From assembly GCA_964342385.1 (NCBI GenBank), contig CAYFGP010000009.1, positions 25,175-89,174 on the forward strand: a DNA stretch of 64,000 nucleotides. The letters run 5' to 3'. Shown in pieces: positions 52,026 to 61,571 of the stretch (position 1 is the stretch's first letter; each line of letters starts with the position of its first letter). A model generated the notes under the pieces. The model had not been told where the DNA came from. It ran no database searches and saw only the letters and a program-made list of their open reading frames with translations. The position numbers were made by a program, and so were the translations under genes. Source of the DNA: Oceanospirillum sp964342385 (GTDB lineage: Bacteria > Pseudomonadota > Gammaproteobacteria > Pseudomonadales > Halomonadaceae).

Positions 52026-54083
52026 ATGTCTCAAGCCAAACAAAATAACGACCTCCCAAACTTTTTAAAACGCGAACTACCGGAAGATTCCGAGCTCTGG
52101 CTTGAAGATAAATCTCAACAAACCTTGGATTATCTGGCAGCCCAAAATAAGCAGGCGGATCAGTGGCTCAATACGCCTCTGCAAGAGCAGTTATTTCAAG
52201 AGATTCGCCACCGTACGCCACTGGATCACGACAGCTATCCCACAGATCTGGAGCACTTCAGTTACTTTGTCCGACATCAGGAAACTCTGAACTATCCGCA
52301 ATATTGGCGTTATCCGATTGGGCAGAAGGATAAACCGGAGTGTTACCTGGACATCAACCCCTGGGCCAAAGAAGAAAACTATTTTGATTTGGGCGATCTG
52401 GCGATCTCGCCAGATGAGATGCTACTGGCCATGACCCTGGATACCGAGGGCGATGAACAGTATCAACTGCAGCTGCTGGATCTAAACAGCGGTGAAATCA
52501 CCTATTTTGATGATCTCCCCCCTTTGACCTCCGATATTATCTGGAGCGAAGATCAAAACCTTCTGCTCTGCTTCCCGTTGGACGACACTCAACGCCCCTG
52601 GCAGGTGATGGTGCTCAATATCCAAACCCGTGAACAGCAGATCATCTTTACCGAAGAAGACGCCCGTTTCTGGGTCGGTTGCAGCAAAAGCCGTGACAAG
52701 CAAACCCTGTTTATTGAAAGCCTGAGTAAACAAAGCTCTGAGTACTACTTTGTCTCTGCCGCAAATCCACTGGAATCGTTACAGCTGATTAGCCCCAGAG
52801 AGGAAGGACACGAGTATCACGCCGATAGCCTGGACGATACTCTCTACATCCGTAGCAACGGCCAACACCCGTGTTTTAGCCTACTTGCCATTGCAAAACA
52901 GCACACACCGTTGGATAAACAACAGTTGATACAAAGCACAGTGATTGAGCCTGCCAGTCAGGACACCACCTTTGAAGGCTTTGAGCTGTTTGATCAACAT
53001 CTGATGATCCTCAGCCGCGATCATACTCTGGGCCAACAGCACCTGTTTATTAAAGCTCTGGATGGCCAACTCCAGCATAAATTCCAGGCCCCGTTTCCCC
53101 TCGTATCGATCAACCTATCAGATAATCCGTTTAGCAACAGTCAGTGTGTACGTTTGGAACTGGAATCCTTTAACCAGCCTCCGGCACTGTATCAATACGA
53201 CATGGCGAATCAACAGCTGGACTGCCTGAAACGTATGCCATTGAACAACACTGACCTAAGCCAGTTCAGCAGTAAACAGATCACCGTACCTACTTGGGAT
53301 AGCAATACGTTACCGATCAGTCTGGTAGGGCAAACAGACATCTTGAACAGCGATAAACCAGCACCTGTGCTGCTGTATGTTTACGGCGCTTATGGCGATG
53401 CTTTAGATCCCTGGTTCTCTGGCAGTCGCTTAAGCCTGATGGAAAGAGGTGTCGTGTTTGCGGTGGCTCACCTACGCGGTGGCGGAGATTGCGGCGAACA
53501 CTGGTATCACCAAGGCCGCTTGGGCTATAAAGAAAATAGTATTCGGGATCTGCAAAGCGCCATTCAAGGACTAATACACCGTGAGATTACCAGCCCGCAA
53601 AAGCTGGTGGTACAGGGTGGCAGCGCTGCGGGTATTGTTCTGGGCGCGATCTATAACCGTATCCCGGAACTGATGACAGGCATCCTGGCTGAAGTGCCTT
53701 TTGTCGATGTACTGCGCACCATGTCCCGCCCGGAACTGCCACTCACCGTGACCGAATATGAAGAGTGGGGTAATCCAGATAACACTGAGGAGCACTGGCG
53801 TATCCGCCACTACAGCCCCCTGGATAACCTCAAGCTAACTGAACAGGATTCTGCACCAACAGATAAACCGCTACTCTGGATCGAAGCGGGCCTAAATGAC
53901 CCCCGGGTGCAATACTGGGAACCGGCCAAATGGCACTATCGTCTACAGCAAGCAGGGATCAACAACGTATATCTACGCACTCGTATGGATTCTGGCCACG
54001 CGGGAGGTTCTGGCCGGGATCAAAGTTATCGTGAAATTGCCGAGAGCCAGAGTGTTGTATTAAAAATGTTAGGATTGAATTAA
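52026..54083 (+). CDS. ptrB: oligopeptidase B, S9 prolyl oligopeptidase family
   Basis: A 685-residue serine peptidase that cuts short peptides after basic residues. An N-terminal beta-propeller (with LAISPDEMLLAMTLDTEGDE) precedes an alpha/beta hydrolase domain. The catalytic Ser is in VVQGGSAAGIVLGA, the Asp in AGLNDPRVQYWEP and the His in MDSGHAGGSGR. The nucleophile motif is GGSAAG where oligopeptidase B normally has GGSAGG. The region VPFVDVLRTM...EYEEWGNP is typical of OpdB. GC-rich and codon-normal for the window. Cytosolic (no signal peptide). Confidence 0.92.
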   Translation: MSQAKQNNDLPNFLKRELPEDSELWLEDKSQQTLDYLAAQNKQADQWLNTPLQEQLFQEIRHRTPLDHDSYPTDLEHFSYFVRHQETLNYPQYWRYPIGQKDKPECYLDINPWAKEENYFDLGDLAISPDEMLLAMTLDTEGDEQYQLQLLDLNSGEITYFDDLPPLTSDIIWSEDQNLLLCFPLDDTQRPWQVMVLNIQTREQQIIFTEEDARFWVGCSKSRDKQTLFIESLSKQSSEYYFVSAANPLESLQLISPREEGHEYHADSLDDTLYIRSNGQHPCFSLLAIAKQHTPLDKQQLIQSTVIEPASQDTTFEGFELFDQHLMILSRDHTLGQQHLFIKALDGQLQHKFQAPFPLVSINLSDNPFSNSQCVRLELESFNQPPALYQYDMANQQLDCLKRMPLNNTDLSQFSSKQITVPTWDSNTLPISLVGQTDILNSDKPAPVLLYVYGAYGDALDPWFSGSRLSLMERGVVFAVAHLRGGGDCGEHWYHQGRLGYKENSIRDLQSAIQGLIHREITSPQKLVVQGGSAAGIVLGAIYNRIPELMTGILAEVPFVDVLRTMSRPELPLTVTEYEEWGNPDNTEEHWRIRHYSPLDNLKLTEQDSAPTDKPLLWIEAGLNDPRVQYWEPAKWHYRLQQAGINNVYLRTRMDSGHAGGSGRDQSYREIAESQSVVLKMLGLN

Positions 54084-54319
54084 AGCATTTAATGCCGTTC
54101 TCATTAATTGGCAGATAGAGTTAAAAGCGGAAGATTATTCCTAGATTGTGCCCAGAACATAAGAACACTAAAACTCTTCTCTATACACCGCTTTTACTAT
54201 TCCCCTTGTTATTACCGGCAGGGGAGTAGTGCCCCCTTTCTTTAATAGGAAACAGGGGTTTTAGCACCATCAGATACCACCAAAATTTGTCGCATCTCGC
54301 TCCTGAAAACACTTTAAAG
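54084..54319 (+). other. intergenic region upstream of fecI
   Basis: About 240 nt with a CCCCT/AGGGG hairpin near 54195-54224 (weak terminator of ptrB). No ORF with SD was found. Confidence 0.4.
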
Positions 54320-54338
54320 TATAATGATTCTCAAAAAC
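54320..54338 (+). promoter_or_regulatory. Fur box of fecI-fecR
   Basis: TATAATGATTCTCAAAAAC matches the 19-bp Fur consensus at about 13 positions, including ATAATGAT and TCA. It overlaps the first ATG of the fecI frame (54324), which argues that the true start is further downstream. Confidence 0.7.
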
Positions 54339-54374
54339 ATCATCTGGCAATCAGAATACAAGGAATGCTCAGCT

Positions 54375-54884
54375 GTGCAGCGAGAACAACTCTCAGAGCT
54401 TTGGAACAATTACAGTACTGAGCTGCATCGATTCATTTACAAACGAGTGCAGGATGAAGATGAAGCCTGGGATATTGTGCAAGAAGCCATGACCCGCATT
54501 ACTCAATATCAACATTCTGAAAACACAGAAAACCTACGTGCCTTGTGGTATCGCATAGCAGGAAATCTGGTGATTGATCAAAGCCGTCGCCAATCCGTAC
54601 GCACGGCCTATGCACAAAGCCAACAGCATATTGAACCTCAGCTTCAACCTGCACCAGACACTCAATTAGCCGCTCGACAGCACTTGCAGCTGCTACAAGA
54701 AGTGGTTGATGAATTACCAGAGAAATGTCGTCAGGTCTTTATTCTGCGTAAATTCCGCGATTATGATCAACAACAAATAGCGGATGAACTATCCATATCC
54801 CGAAGAATGGTAGAGAAGCACCTGCAAAAAGCGCTCAGCCATTGTCGAACTCGTTTGCAAGCATTGGGGGCATGGCCACCATAG
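54375..54884 (+). CDS. fecI: ECF sigma factor, FecI type
   Basis: A ~169-residue extracytoplasmic-function sigma factor. Region 2 has LHRFIYKRVQDEDEAWDIVQ and region 4 has ELPEKCRQVFILRKFRDYDQ then QIADELSISRRMVEKHLQKA, the FecI-type helix-turn-helix. I take GTG at 54375 because AAGGAA lies 9 nt upstream; the ATG at 54324 lies in the Fur box and would give an untypical extra N-terminus. The stop overlaps fecR by 13 nt, so they are coupled. It is expected to direct transcription of the TonB receptor when its ligand is sensed and iron is low. Confidence 0.92.
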   Translation: MQREQLSELWNNYSTELHRFIYKRVQDEDEAWDIVQEAMTRITQYQHSENTENLRALWYRIAGNLVIDQSRRQSVRTAYAQSQQHIEPQLQPAPDTQLAARQHLQLLQEVVDELPEKCRQVFILRKFRDYDQQQIADELSISRRMVEKHLQKALSHCRTRLQALGAWPP

Positions 54885-55927
54885 GCTATGACTGCAAATT
54901 GAAAAAACAAAACCAACATCAGGATTCAATAATGGCCCTGGCAGAAGCCCAAGCCGAACAGTGGCTAATTCAGCAGGATGCTGATCCCAACAACCCGGAA
55001 CAAAATGCGGCCTTTGAACGCTGGTATAACCTATGCCCGGAAAATAGAGAAGCTTACGCCAATGCCGAGCTGCTTTGGCAGATGCTTGGACAACTTGATC
55101 CCGAACAGAACAAAATGGCTCCAGGTACAGTCACTGCCCCCTCGACCCTGCTCTCTGCGGCTAAAAAGAAATCTGTAGACGAACGATGGGTCCATGCTGG
55201 CAATGAATCAGCACCGAGTCAGCACCAGAAGCATAGGAAAAATTGGCGACCATATGCCAGTGCTGCAGTGATCGTTCTGGCAATCAGCGGAATGCTATGG
55301 CAAAACACCCCTTCAGCACAATTCAGTACCGATGAGGGTCAACAGGAACTACTGACTCTGAATGATCAATCAAAAGTGTTACTCAATTCTGATTCCCAGT
55401 TAGACATTGCCTACGATAATCAGCAACGGCAACTGAACTTAAAACAGGGTGAAGCACTGTTTACTGTGGCAAAGGACCCGCGCCCTTTCATCGTACAACT
55501 GGGTAATATTCAGGTTAAAGCACTAGGGACAATTTTTACCGTCGGTGAACACGGGGATGAACGCTGGGTCAGCGTATCGGAAAGCCAAGTAGAAGTACGT
55601 ATCAAACAAGAGGTACGTCAGCTGCAAGCTGGCGAACGTTTAAACATTATAGATAACCAGTTCCAACCTATTGAGAAACGACGTTTAAGCCAAATCAGTC
55701 CATGGCAAAAAGGGGTTATGGTGGCAGAAGATCTGCCAGCTGAAAAAATCCTATCGGAGCTGGACCGCTATTACCCTGGAAAGATTCTGTTACTTAATCA
55801 GGAAATCAAACAACGACGCTTAAATACAGTACTTAATATCCGTCAACCAGAGCAAGCTCTGAACAGCCTAGCCTTAAGCCTTAAGCTGAAAGCACGCAAG
55901 CTGGGGCCAGTGACTTTCGTATATTAA
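54872..55927 (+). CDS. fecR: FecR-type anti-sigma/signal-transducing membrane protein
   Basis: A ~351-residue single-pass regulator. The N-terminal cytosolic part (DUF4880; EAQAEQWLIQQDADPNNPEQ with FERWYNLCPENREAYANAEL) precedes a TM helix near residues 132-150 (ASAAVIVLAISGMLWQN) and a periplasmic FecR beta domain (LLTLNDQSKVLLNSDSQLDI; LNLKQGEALFTVAKDPRPFI; VKALGTIFTVGE). The C-terminal secretin/TonB-like part resembles STN. It relays receptor occupancy to FecI. I chose the ATG at 54872, which overlaps fecI and has a GGGGG-like SD. Confidence 0.93.
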   Translation: MATIGYDCKLKKQNQHQDSIMALAEAQAEQWLIQQDADPNNPEQNAAFERWYNLCPENREAYANAELLWQMLGQLDPEQNKMAPGTVTAPSTLLSAAKKKSVDERWVHAGNESAPSQHQKHRKNWRPYASAAVIVLAISGMLWQNTPSAQFSTDEGQQELLTLNDQSKVLLNSDSQLDIAYDNQQRQLNLKQGEALFTVAKDPRPFIVQLGNIQVKALGTIFTVGEHGDERWVSVSESQVEVRIKQEVRQLQAGERLNIIDNQFQPIEKRRLSQISPWQKGVMVAEDLPAEKILSELDRYYPGKILLLNQEIKQRRLNTVLNIRQPEQALNSLALSLKLKARKLGPVTFVY

Positions 55928-55957
55928 AACCACCTCAATCGTGACTCCATACAAAAT

Positions 55958-55991
55958 CAATAGCCCTGCCAGAAAACGGGCAGGGCTATTG
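55958..55991. terminator. terminator between fecR and the TonB receptor gene
   Basis: CAATAGCCCTGCC and GGCAGGGCTATTG are perfect 13-bp arms around a short loop between convergent genes. A short T-run (ATTTTG) follows on the minus strand; there is none on the plus strand. Confidence 0.8.
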
Positions 55992-56057
55992 GACAAAGAG
56001 CAATAACAAGAGAAAGACAATTGTTTGCGATTAAAACTCGCTCTCTATCTTCACGAT

Positions 56058-58517
56058 TTACCAATCCAAACTATAGGCTACAGTAAACGTACGTCCCCGC
56101 CCCTTGGTATACTGAGCATCTCGGTTACGAAACTGAGATTCTACCGTGAGATAATCTTCATTAAGCAGATTGCTGATACTCAAATGCAGCTGACCGGTAT
56201 TGCCCTGCAAACGATAACTGCTGGTTAAATCAAACAGCGTAAAACTCTTGACCTTACCATGAGCATACTGACGCTTCAGACTATCACTGCTGCTGGCATC
56301 TGCGGCTTCATTTTCACCACTAAAGCGATCTCGATTACCGGAATAAAGCATATCCAAGCGGTTCTGCCAGCGGTCACCGGTCTGGTGACTCACATAAGCG
56401 GTCAGCTTAAGCGGTGCAATACGCTCCCCTCCCAACCAGGTGTCATAGCTGCCATTATCATCGCTATCCAGCTTACCCTCATTCCAGGTCAGTGTTGTTC
56501 CCGTCATCCACTGCTCAGAAGGTTGCCAATCAACAGTGGCTTCAACGCCATATACCTGCTCCGGAGAACGTTTTGGCTGGTAGTTAGTACTATTCGCATC
56601 CCCTGTAAAACGTAAGCCCAAGTCTGACTCGTTATAAAAAACAGCCAAGGAACTCTGAAGCTGCTCCCAATCTCCCTTAAAGCCCAGCTCATAGTTATCT
56701 ACTTTTTGCGCTTCAGGCTGTAACTGCTCCAGGTTCGCACTGCCATCACGTAAAATACGTCCGATATCAGGAATCGAATAACCTTGAGAATAGGAGAAAT
56801 AAACCGAACGCTGATCGTCCAGTAAATAGGTTAAACCGGCGTTATAGGTCAGCTCATCATAATCCAGATTACCACCGGCAATATCCGTTCCTTTGGTCGA
56901 GGTAAAATCTTTTACCTCCAGTTCAAAATAATCATATCGTGCGCCAACACGGGCAATGAACTGATCTGTCAGATTGAATCTCAGATTCGCAAAAGGCGCA
57001 TAACTGTCTTGCTGCATCTTCGGAGTCCAGTCCCGACCGTCGGTAAAATACTGATTCGCATTTTCCCGTGTCAGGTCAAATCCCCACACTACAGAACCTT
57101 GATCCAAAACATCCAATGGCAGATTGTGGCTTAGACGTAAGCCTTTCTTATCAGATACTGTGACAGACTGTCCCGCCAGCTTGCTATTGTATTTATTAAC
57201 CGCTTCGCCTTCCTGACTGAACAACTGAGCCGTCAATGCACCCGCCAATAGATCATCATGCTGATATTGCAGACTGATTGTCTGATTGTCTGTCTCATAA
57301 CCCTGAGCATTATCAACACCGCCCTCAGCTAAACTCGCAGCTTGCGAGCCATAAATACCACTTTCCGTGTGATAGTCATTATCCTGCTTGATACGGCTTT
57401 TATTCACAGAGAACGTCAGCGTTTCATCCGCACTGAGATCATGTTCCAGCTTGCCATATAAGTCATAGCTGTCAGCATCTGCCACACCGCCCTGACCGTG
57501 AGGATCTGTCGGTACAGCATCGCCATCTGCATCGTAGTACAACCCCATAGTTTCATAGCGCGCGGAAGCAATATAACGGGTATTCCCCTTAGCGCCAGCG
57601 ATCTGCTGGAAGGCTTCATAGGAAAGACTATCACTGTCTTCCAGAGAGAAACGGCTACTCAGCTGAGTCTTAAAGCTCAGTGCTTCAGCATCTGGGTCGC
57701 GGGTAATAATGTTAATCAAGCCACCGGTAGCACCATAACCATAGACACCTGTTGGCCCACGTAACACTTCGATACGCTCAACCATCATAGGATCGATAAT
57801 AACCAGCTCTCGGGATGATCCCCGTAAAGCCCCACTTTGTGGTACGCCATCAATCAACACTGTTAATTGACGACCACGTAATGTCTGGGAATAACTGGAC
57901 TGAGACTCAGCGCTGGTGGCCAACCCAGGTACCGCTTTTGCCAACAACTCCCCCAGATGATGACTGCTGCGAGCGAGCACATCTATGGTTTCCCGATTAA
58001 TCACAGTGACGGAGTTAGGTAGATTAAGCACTTGCTCTGGGGAACGGGTGGCAGATACCACCCGGGTATCCAGCTCTAAAACAGGTTGAGTAGCCTTCGC
58101 TTCAACATCTACGTTCTTCCGCTCAATAGTCAAAGTATTAGCATCAAGATAGCGCCACTGAAGTCCAGTTCCCTCTAACAGCTCATCCATCAACTGCTGC
58201 AGAGAAAAATCACCACGTATAGATGAACTACTCAATCCCCTAACTAAAGTGGTGTCGTAACTAATCTGCAACGCCCATTGCACCGCAACCTCACTCAGCG
58301 CTGCACCCAAACCAGATGCTTCAATATGAACCGGTTGAACTTGTGGCTGCGCCAGAACAGGCATACTGATAGGCGCAGCCAACACAGTACTAATAATTGC
58401 CACCAGTAACGTTTTTCTTTTTTTCTGTGATCCGATCCGATCGGCCAAGTAGGAAGGCACAGCATGAGAACCAGCATTTCGCGCTAGGTTACGAGGGGGG
58501 TAGATCATTATATTCAT
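56058..58517 (-). CDS. fecA: TonB-dependent siderophore receptor with STN signalling domain, FecA type
   Basis: An outer-membrane transducer receptor of about 819 residues. After a long N-terminus the signal peptide (VAIISTVLAAPISMPVLA) precedes an STN domain (~60-125; VHIEASGLGAALSEVAVQWA, IRGDFSLQQLMDELLEGTGL) that contacts FecR. A TonB-box-like DTRVVSATRSPEQV and plug (NSVTVINRETIDV; LRGRQLTVLIDGVPQSGA) follow, then a 22-strand barrel ending TFTVAYSLDW with terminal aromatic residue. The closest class is the ferric siderophore type; the ligand is unknown. The ATG at 58517 has GGAG only 2 nt away; a second ATG three codons later (58508) has better spacing. Convergent with fecIR, not in their operon. 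Confidence 0.93.
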   Translation of the reverse strand: MNIMIYPPRNLARNAGSHAVPSYLADRIGSQKKRKTLLVAIISTVLAAPISMPVLAQPQVQPVHIEASGLGAALSEVAVQWALQISYDTTLVRGLSSSSIRGDFSLQQLMDELLEGTGLQWRYLDANTLTIERKNVDVEAKATQPVLELDTRVVSATRSPEQVLNLPNSVTVINRETIDVLARSSHHLGELLAKAVPGLATSAESQSSYSQTLRGRQLTVLIDGVPQSGALRGSSRELVIIDPMMVERIEVLRGPTGVYGYGATGGLINIITRDPDAEALSFKTQLSSRFSLEDSDSLSYEAFQQIAGAKGNTRYIASARYETMGLYYDADGDAVPTDPHGQGGVADADSYDLYGKLEHDLSADETLTFSVNKSRIKQDNDYHTESGIYGSQAASLAEGGVDNAQGYETDNQTISLQYQHDDLLAGALTAQLFSQEGEAVNKYNSKLAGQSVTVSDKKGLRLSHNLPLDVLDQGSVVWGFDLTRENANQYFTDGRDWTPKMQQDSYAPFANLRFNLTDQFIARVGARYDYFELEVKDFTSTKGTDIAGGNLDYDELTYNAGLTYLLDDQRSVYFSYSQGYSIPDIGRILRDGSANLEQLQPEAQKVDNYELGFKGDWEQLQSSLAVFYNESDLGLRFTGDANSTNYQPKRSPEQVYGVEATVDWQPSEQWMTGTTLTWNEGKLDSDDNGSYDTWLGGERIAPLKLTAYVSHQTGDRWQNRLDMLYSGNRDRFSGENEAADASSSDSLKRQYAHGKVKSFTLFDLTSSYRLQGNTGQLHLSISNLLNEDYLTVESQFRNRDAQYTKGRGRTFTVAYSLDW

Positions 58518-58527
58518 CGCTCCAAAT

Positions 58528-58546
58528 ACAGATGATTAAGATTATC
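58528..58546 (-). promoter_or_regulatory. Fur box of the TonB receptor gene
   Basis: Read leftward GATAATCTTAATCATCTGT matches the 19-bp Fur consensus at 13 positions, with both GATAAT and TAATCAT halves visible, 11 nt upstream of the first ATG. The receptor gene is thus iron-controlled independently of the FecI box. Confidence 0.78.
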
Positions 58547-58676
58547 ACTTGCATATAAAACGCATCAGTAACCGATAAACGAACCTACCAGATAATTTTT
58601 TTTGATTTTTCGCTCAACCTACCCGACTTGACCACAAACGATCAAGACCACTTAAAAACAATCACTTATATAAATA

Positions 58677-59255
58677 CTACTTAAACAACCAGGATTTCAG
58701 CACCTTGGTTACTCTAGGCATAACAATATAAGTCATCAACAATACTTGGGTGAGGACAACCAAAAAGGTACGTAACCAGATTGGCAACTCAGCTAACCAA
58801 CTGCCAAAAATCAGATTAATCGCCATCACCAGCGTAAACACCACGACAACCAGCACTAACGCCATTTTATGGGGTGAAGGTGGCTTTTGTGCTGGTAGTT
58901 CGGGCAGATCAAACCAGAATTCCAGGCCAGTACCTCGACGGGTAACCGCCTCACCATCAACCCAGGGCTCAATTTTTTCCAACCACTGAGTTCGGATATC
59001 GGAATCTTCCCAGCGTCGGCAGTCTTCATAACTGGCAAAACGGTAAATAATCACATACTGCTGATTAGTTGCCGCACAGGGACGTAATACACTTGCACCT
59101 TGATGGCCGGGAAAGTCACGTGCCGCATCAATAACATCGGAGATCCAAGCCTCATATTCTGCTTCACAACCGTGCTTTACCTTGCGGGAAATACTCACGG
59201 TGACCGGTTCTGAATCTGCAGCAGCCAGTAGCGTCTCTTTATTTTCTAATGACAT
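58677..59255 (-). CDS. antibiotic biosynthesis monooxygenase (ABM) domain protein with C-terminal membrane helices
   Basis: A 192-residue protein. Residues ~18-110 form an ABM dimeric alpha+beta barrel (VTVSISRKVKHGCEAEYEAW; GHQGASVLRPCAATNQQYVI; FASYEDCRRWEDSD), and residues 129-187 carry two TM helices (MALVLVVVVFTLVMAINLIF; WLRTFLVVLTQVLLMTYIVM). Related membrane-tethered ABM proteins are common and uncharacterised; the ABM fold also occurs in heme-degrading and quinol enzymes. Its placement next to the iron receptor gene may be meaningful but there is no evidence for heme binding. It ends ~135 nt from that gene's Fur box and is read in the same direction. Confidence 0.82.
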   Translation of the reverse strand: MSLENKETLLAAADSEPVTVSISRKVKHGCEAEYEAWISDVIDAARDFPGHQGASVLRPCAATNQQYVIIYRFASYEDCRRWEDSDIRTQWLEKIEPWVDGEAVTRRGTGLEFWFDLPELPAQKPPSPHKMALVLVVVVFTLVMAINLIFGSWLAELPIWLRTFLVVLTQVLLMTYIVMPRVTKVLKSWLFK

Positions 59256-59686
59256 TCATCCCTCCAGAAAAACGTGGTGTCATGATCAACTTATCCTCTA
59301 AGCAGTCACTTACTGTAGCAAACTAGAAAAGAACCCTCTTATTTTCTTTTGCTGTGACAGAAAAATAGTCTTGAACAGAGCAATCACGGCACACAAGAAG
59401 GTCAATCTGGCACGGAAGGATATCTCTCACATTTCCTGATCAATTTACTATCTTGTGATTAGCAATCAGCTGTAATACAACCCAACAGTGGAACAAAAGC
59501 TTCTCGGGCAAGTAATATTCTATTTCTGGGCATCGCGAAGGAATCATAAGCACTCGCACAAAAGTTTCTCTATATCATTCCCTCTGCCACTGGCCGAAGA
59601 ATGTCGAAACACTTTTGCGTAAGTGTGTATCGAAATACTTTTGTTCTGCTGTGCAATGATCAATAAAAACAAAAAGGATGGATTCA
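59256..59686 (+). other. 430-nt divergent intergenic region
   Basis: Carries the promoters for the ABM gene and ggt. AT-rich; no ORF with SD, tRNA or clear operator was found. Confidence 0.4.
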
Positions 59687-61432
59687 ATGAAGCTCAAACG
59701 ATCAACTCTATTAATAGCTTCTGCCCTACTCTCTTTTAATCTACACGCAGCACAAACCACAGATGCCATAGCACCGGAAGTGGCCAGTGGCTTTACCGAG
59801 AAGACCAGCGTCAGTGCCGATAATTTTATGGTCGCTGCTGCCAATCCATTGGCAGTAAAAGCCGGTTATGAGGTACTAAAAGCAGGTGGCACAGCTATTG
59901 ATGCCATGGTTGCGGTACAGGCGATGCTGGGTCTGGTAGAGCCTCAATCCTCAGGCCTGGGTGGCGGTGCATTTCTGATTTACTACGATGCAGAAAGTAA
60001 AAAGCTGACCACCTTTGATGGCCGTGAAACCGCACCGATGGCTGCAACTCCGGAGCTGTTTCAGGATGAAAACGGCAAACCGCTGAAGTTTTTTGATGCC
60101 GTTGTCGGTGGTCGCTCCGTCGGTACTCCAGGCACGGTTAAACTGATGGCAGAACTGCACGCTCGTTACGGTAATCAGAACTGGGCCAAACTGCTAAAAC
60201 CCGCGCAAACCACAGCAGAGCTGGGCTTTGCGGTCTCTCCTCGTTTAGCCGGTGCGATTGCTAAGGACCAGAAGCGCCTCAGCCGTTATCCAGATACCCA
60301 AGCGTACTTCTTTACCTCTGATGGTGAACCCCTGGCTGAAGGCAGTCTGCTGAAGAATCCAGACTACGCCCAAACTCTGGCCACACTGGCGAAAGAAGGC
60401 TCAGCGGCGTTTTATCACGGTCAAATCGGTCAGGATATCGTTAACCGAGTGAATAATATTCCTGATAATCCGGGTCTGTTGACCCGTCAGGACCTGGCTA
60501 ACTATCGGATTAAAGAGCGCTCGGTCACCTGTGCCCCTTATCGTCAGTACGATATCTGTGGCATGGGACCACCCAGCTCAGGTGCACTGACCGTAGGTCA
60601 GATTTTGGGGATCAGCAGTCACTTTGATCTGAAAACTATGGGAGCAGATAACCCTCAATCATGGCAGATTATTGGTGATGCCTCCCGTTTAGCTTTTGCT
60701 GATCGTGGTCGCTATATGGCCGATACCGATTACGTACCCATGCCGGAAGGCCTTCTGGATGCCAATTATCTGGCAGAAAGAGCGAAGTTGATCACTCCAG
60801 GACAGGCGTTAGAGAAAGCGAGTGCTGGCGAACCGCGCTGGGAAAAAGCGGTGGCACAAGCAGATGATGAATCGATCGAGCTACCATCCACTACTCACCT
60901 GGTGATTGTAGATAAAGCAGGCAATATCGTCTCTATGACCAGTACCATCGAGAATGGCTTTGGCTCGCGCGTGATGAGCAACGGTTTCCTGCTCAATAAC
61001 GAGCTGACTGATTTCTCCTTTGCCAGCCATAAAAACGGCTACCCTATCGCCAACCGACTGGAACCAGGCAAACGCCCTCGCTCCTCCATGGCACCAACCA
61101 TTGTGATGAAAGACGGCAAACCTTATATGGCCATCGGCTCACCGGGCGGCTCTCGCATTATCGGTTATGTCGCATCCAGCTTGATTGCTCATATCGATTG
61201 GGGAATGCCGATTCAACAAGCAGTTAACCTGCCTCATTTGATCAATCGTTTCGGTACCTATGATCTGGAGAAAGGCACTACCGCTGAACAGTTTAAAGCA
61301 CCGCTGGAACAGATGGGCTTTAAGGTAAATGTGCGTGACCTGAACTCAGGCCTGCATGCCATCCATTTTGATAATGGCAAGCTGGTCGGTGCTGCAGATC
61401 CTCGCCGAGAAGGTATTGCACTGGGAGATTGA
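59687..61432 (+). CDS. ggt: gamma-glutamyltranspeptidase
   Basis: A ~581-residue periplasmic Ntn-hydrolase that cleaves gamma-glutamyl bonds such as glutathione's. Signal peptide (STLLIASALLSFNLHAA), large subunit with GLVEPQSSGLGGGAFLIYYD and the DGRETAP motif, and autocatalytic cleavage site at Thr in SIELPSTTHLVIVDKAGN; the oxyanion-loop IGSPGGSRIIGYV is near the C-terminus. The ATG at 59687 has AAGGA 8 nt upstream, unlike the ATG at 59678 that abuts the SD. A separate terminator follows. Confidence 0.94.
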   Translation: MKLKRSTLLIASALLSFNLHAAQTTDAIAPEVASGFTEKTSVSADNFMVAAANPLAVKAGYEVLKAGGTAIDAMVAVQAMLGLVEPQSSGLGGGAFLIYYDAESKKLTTFDGRETAPMAATPELFQDENGKPLKFFDAVVGGRSVGTPGTVKLMAELHARYGNQNWAKLLKPAQTTAELGFAVSPRLAGAIAKDQKRLSRYPDTQAYFFTSDGEPLAEGSLLKNPDYAQTLATLAKEGSAAFYHGQIGQDIVNRVNNIPDNPGLLTRQDLANYRIKERSVTCAPYRQYDICGMGPPSSGALTVGQILGISSHFDLKTMGADNPQSWQIIGDASRLAFADRGRYMADTDYVPMPEGLLDANYLAERAKLITPGQALEKASAGEPRWEKAVAQADDESIELPSTTHLVIVDKAGNIVSMTSTIENGFGSRVMSNGFLLNNELTDFSFASHKNGYPIANRLEPGKRPRSSMAPTIVMKDGKPYMAIGSPGGSRIIGYVASSLIAHIDWGMPIQQAVNLPHLINRFGTYDLEKGTTAEQFKAPLEQMGFKVNVRDLNSGLHAIHFDNGKLVGAADPRREGIALGD

Positions 61433-61475
61433 TCCTATCATCAAATAAAGTCTAAATAGACGTCCTTCAAAAATG

Positions 61476-61503
61476 GAAAAGCACCAGCTCGGTGCTTTTC
61501 CTT
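61476..61503. terminator. bidirectional terminator after ggt
   Basis: GAAAAGCACC and GGTGCTTTTC pair perfectly around a 5-nt loop. The leftward reading also has T-rich tail, so it may end the transcript of the TPR-like gene. Confidence 0.85.
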
Positions 61504-61571
61504 TCAGGCTCAATATCTTATGGCAGCTTAACGACTAAGCTCAATGCATTTTCTAGTATCAACCTATTTTA

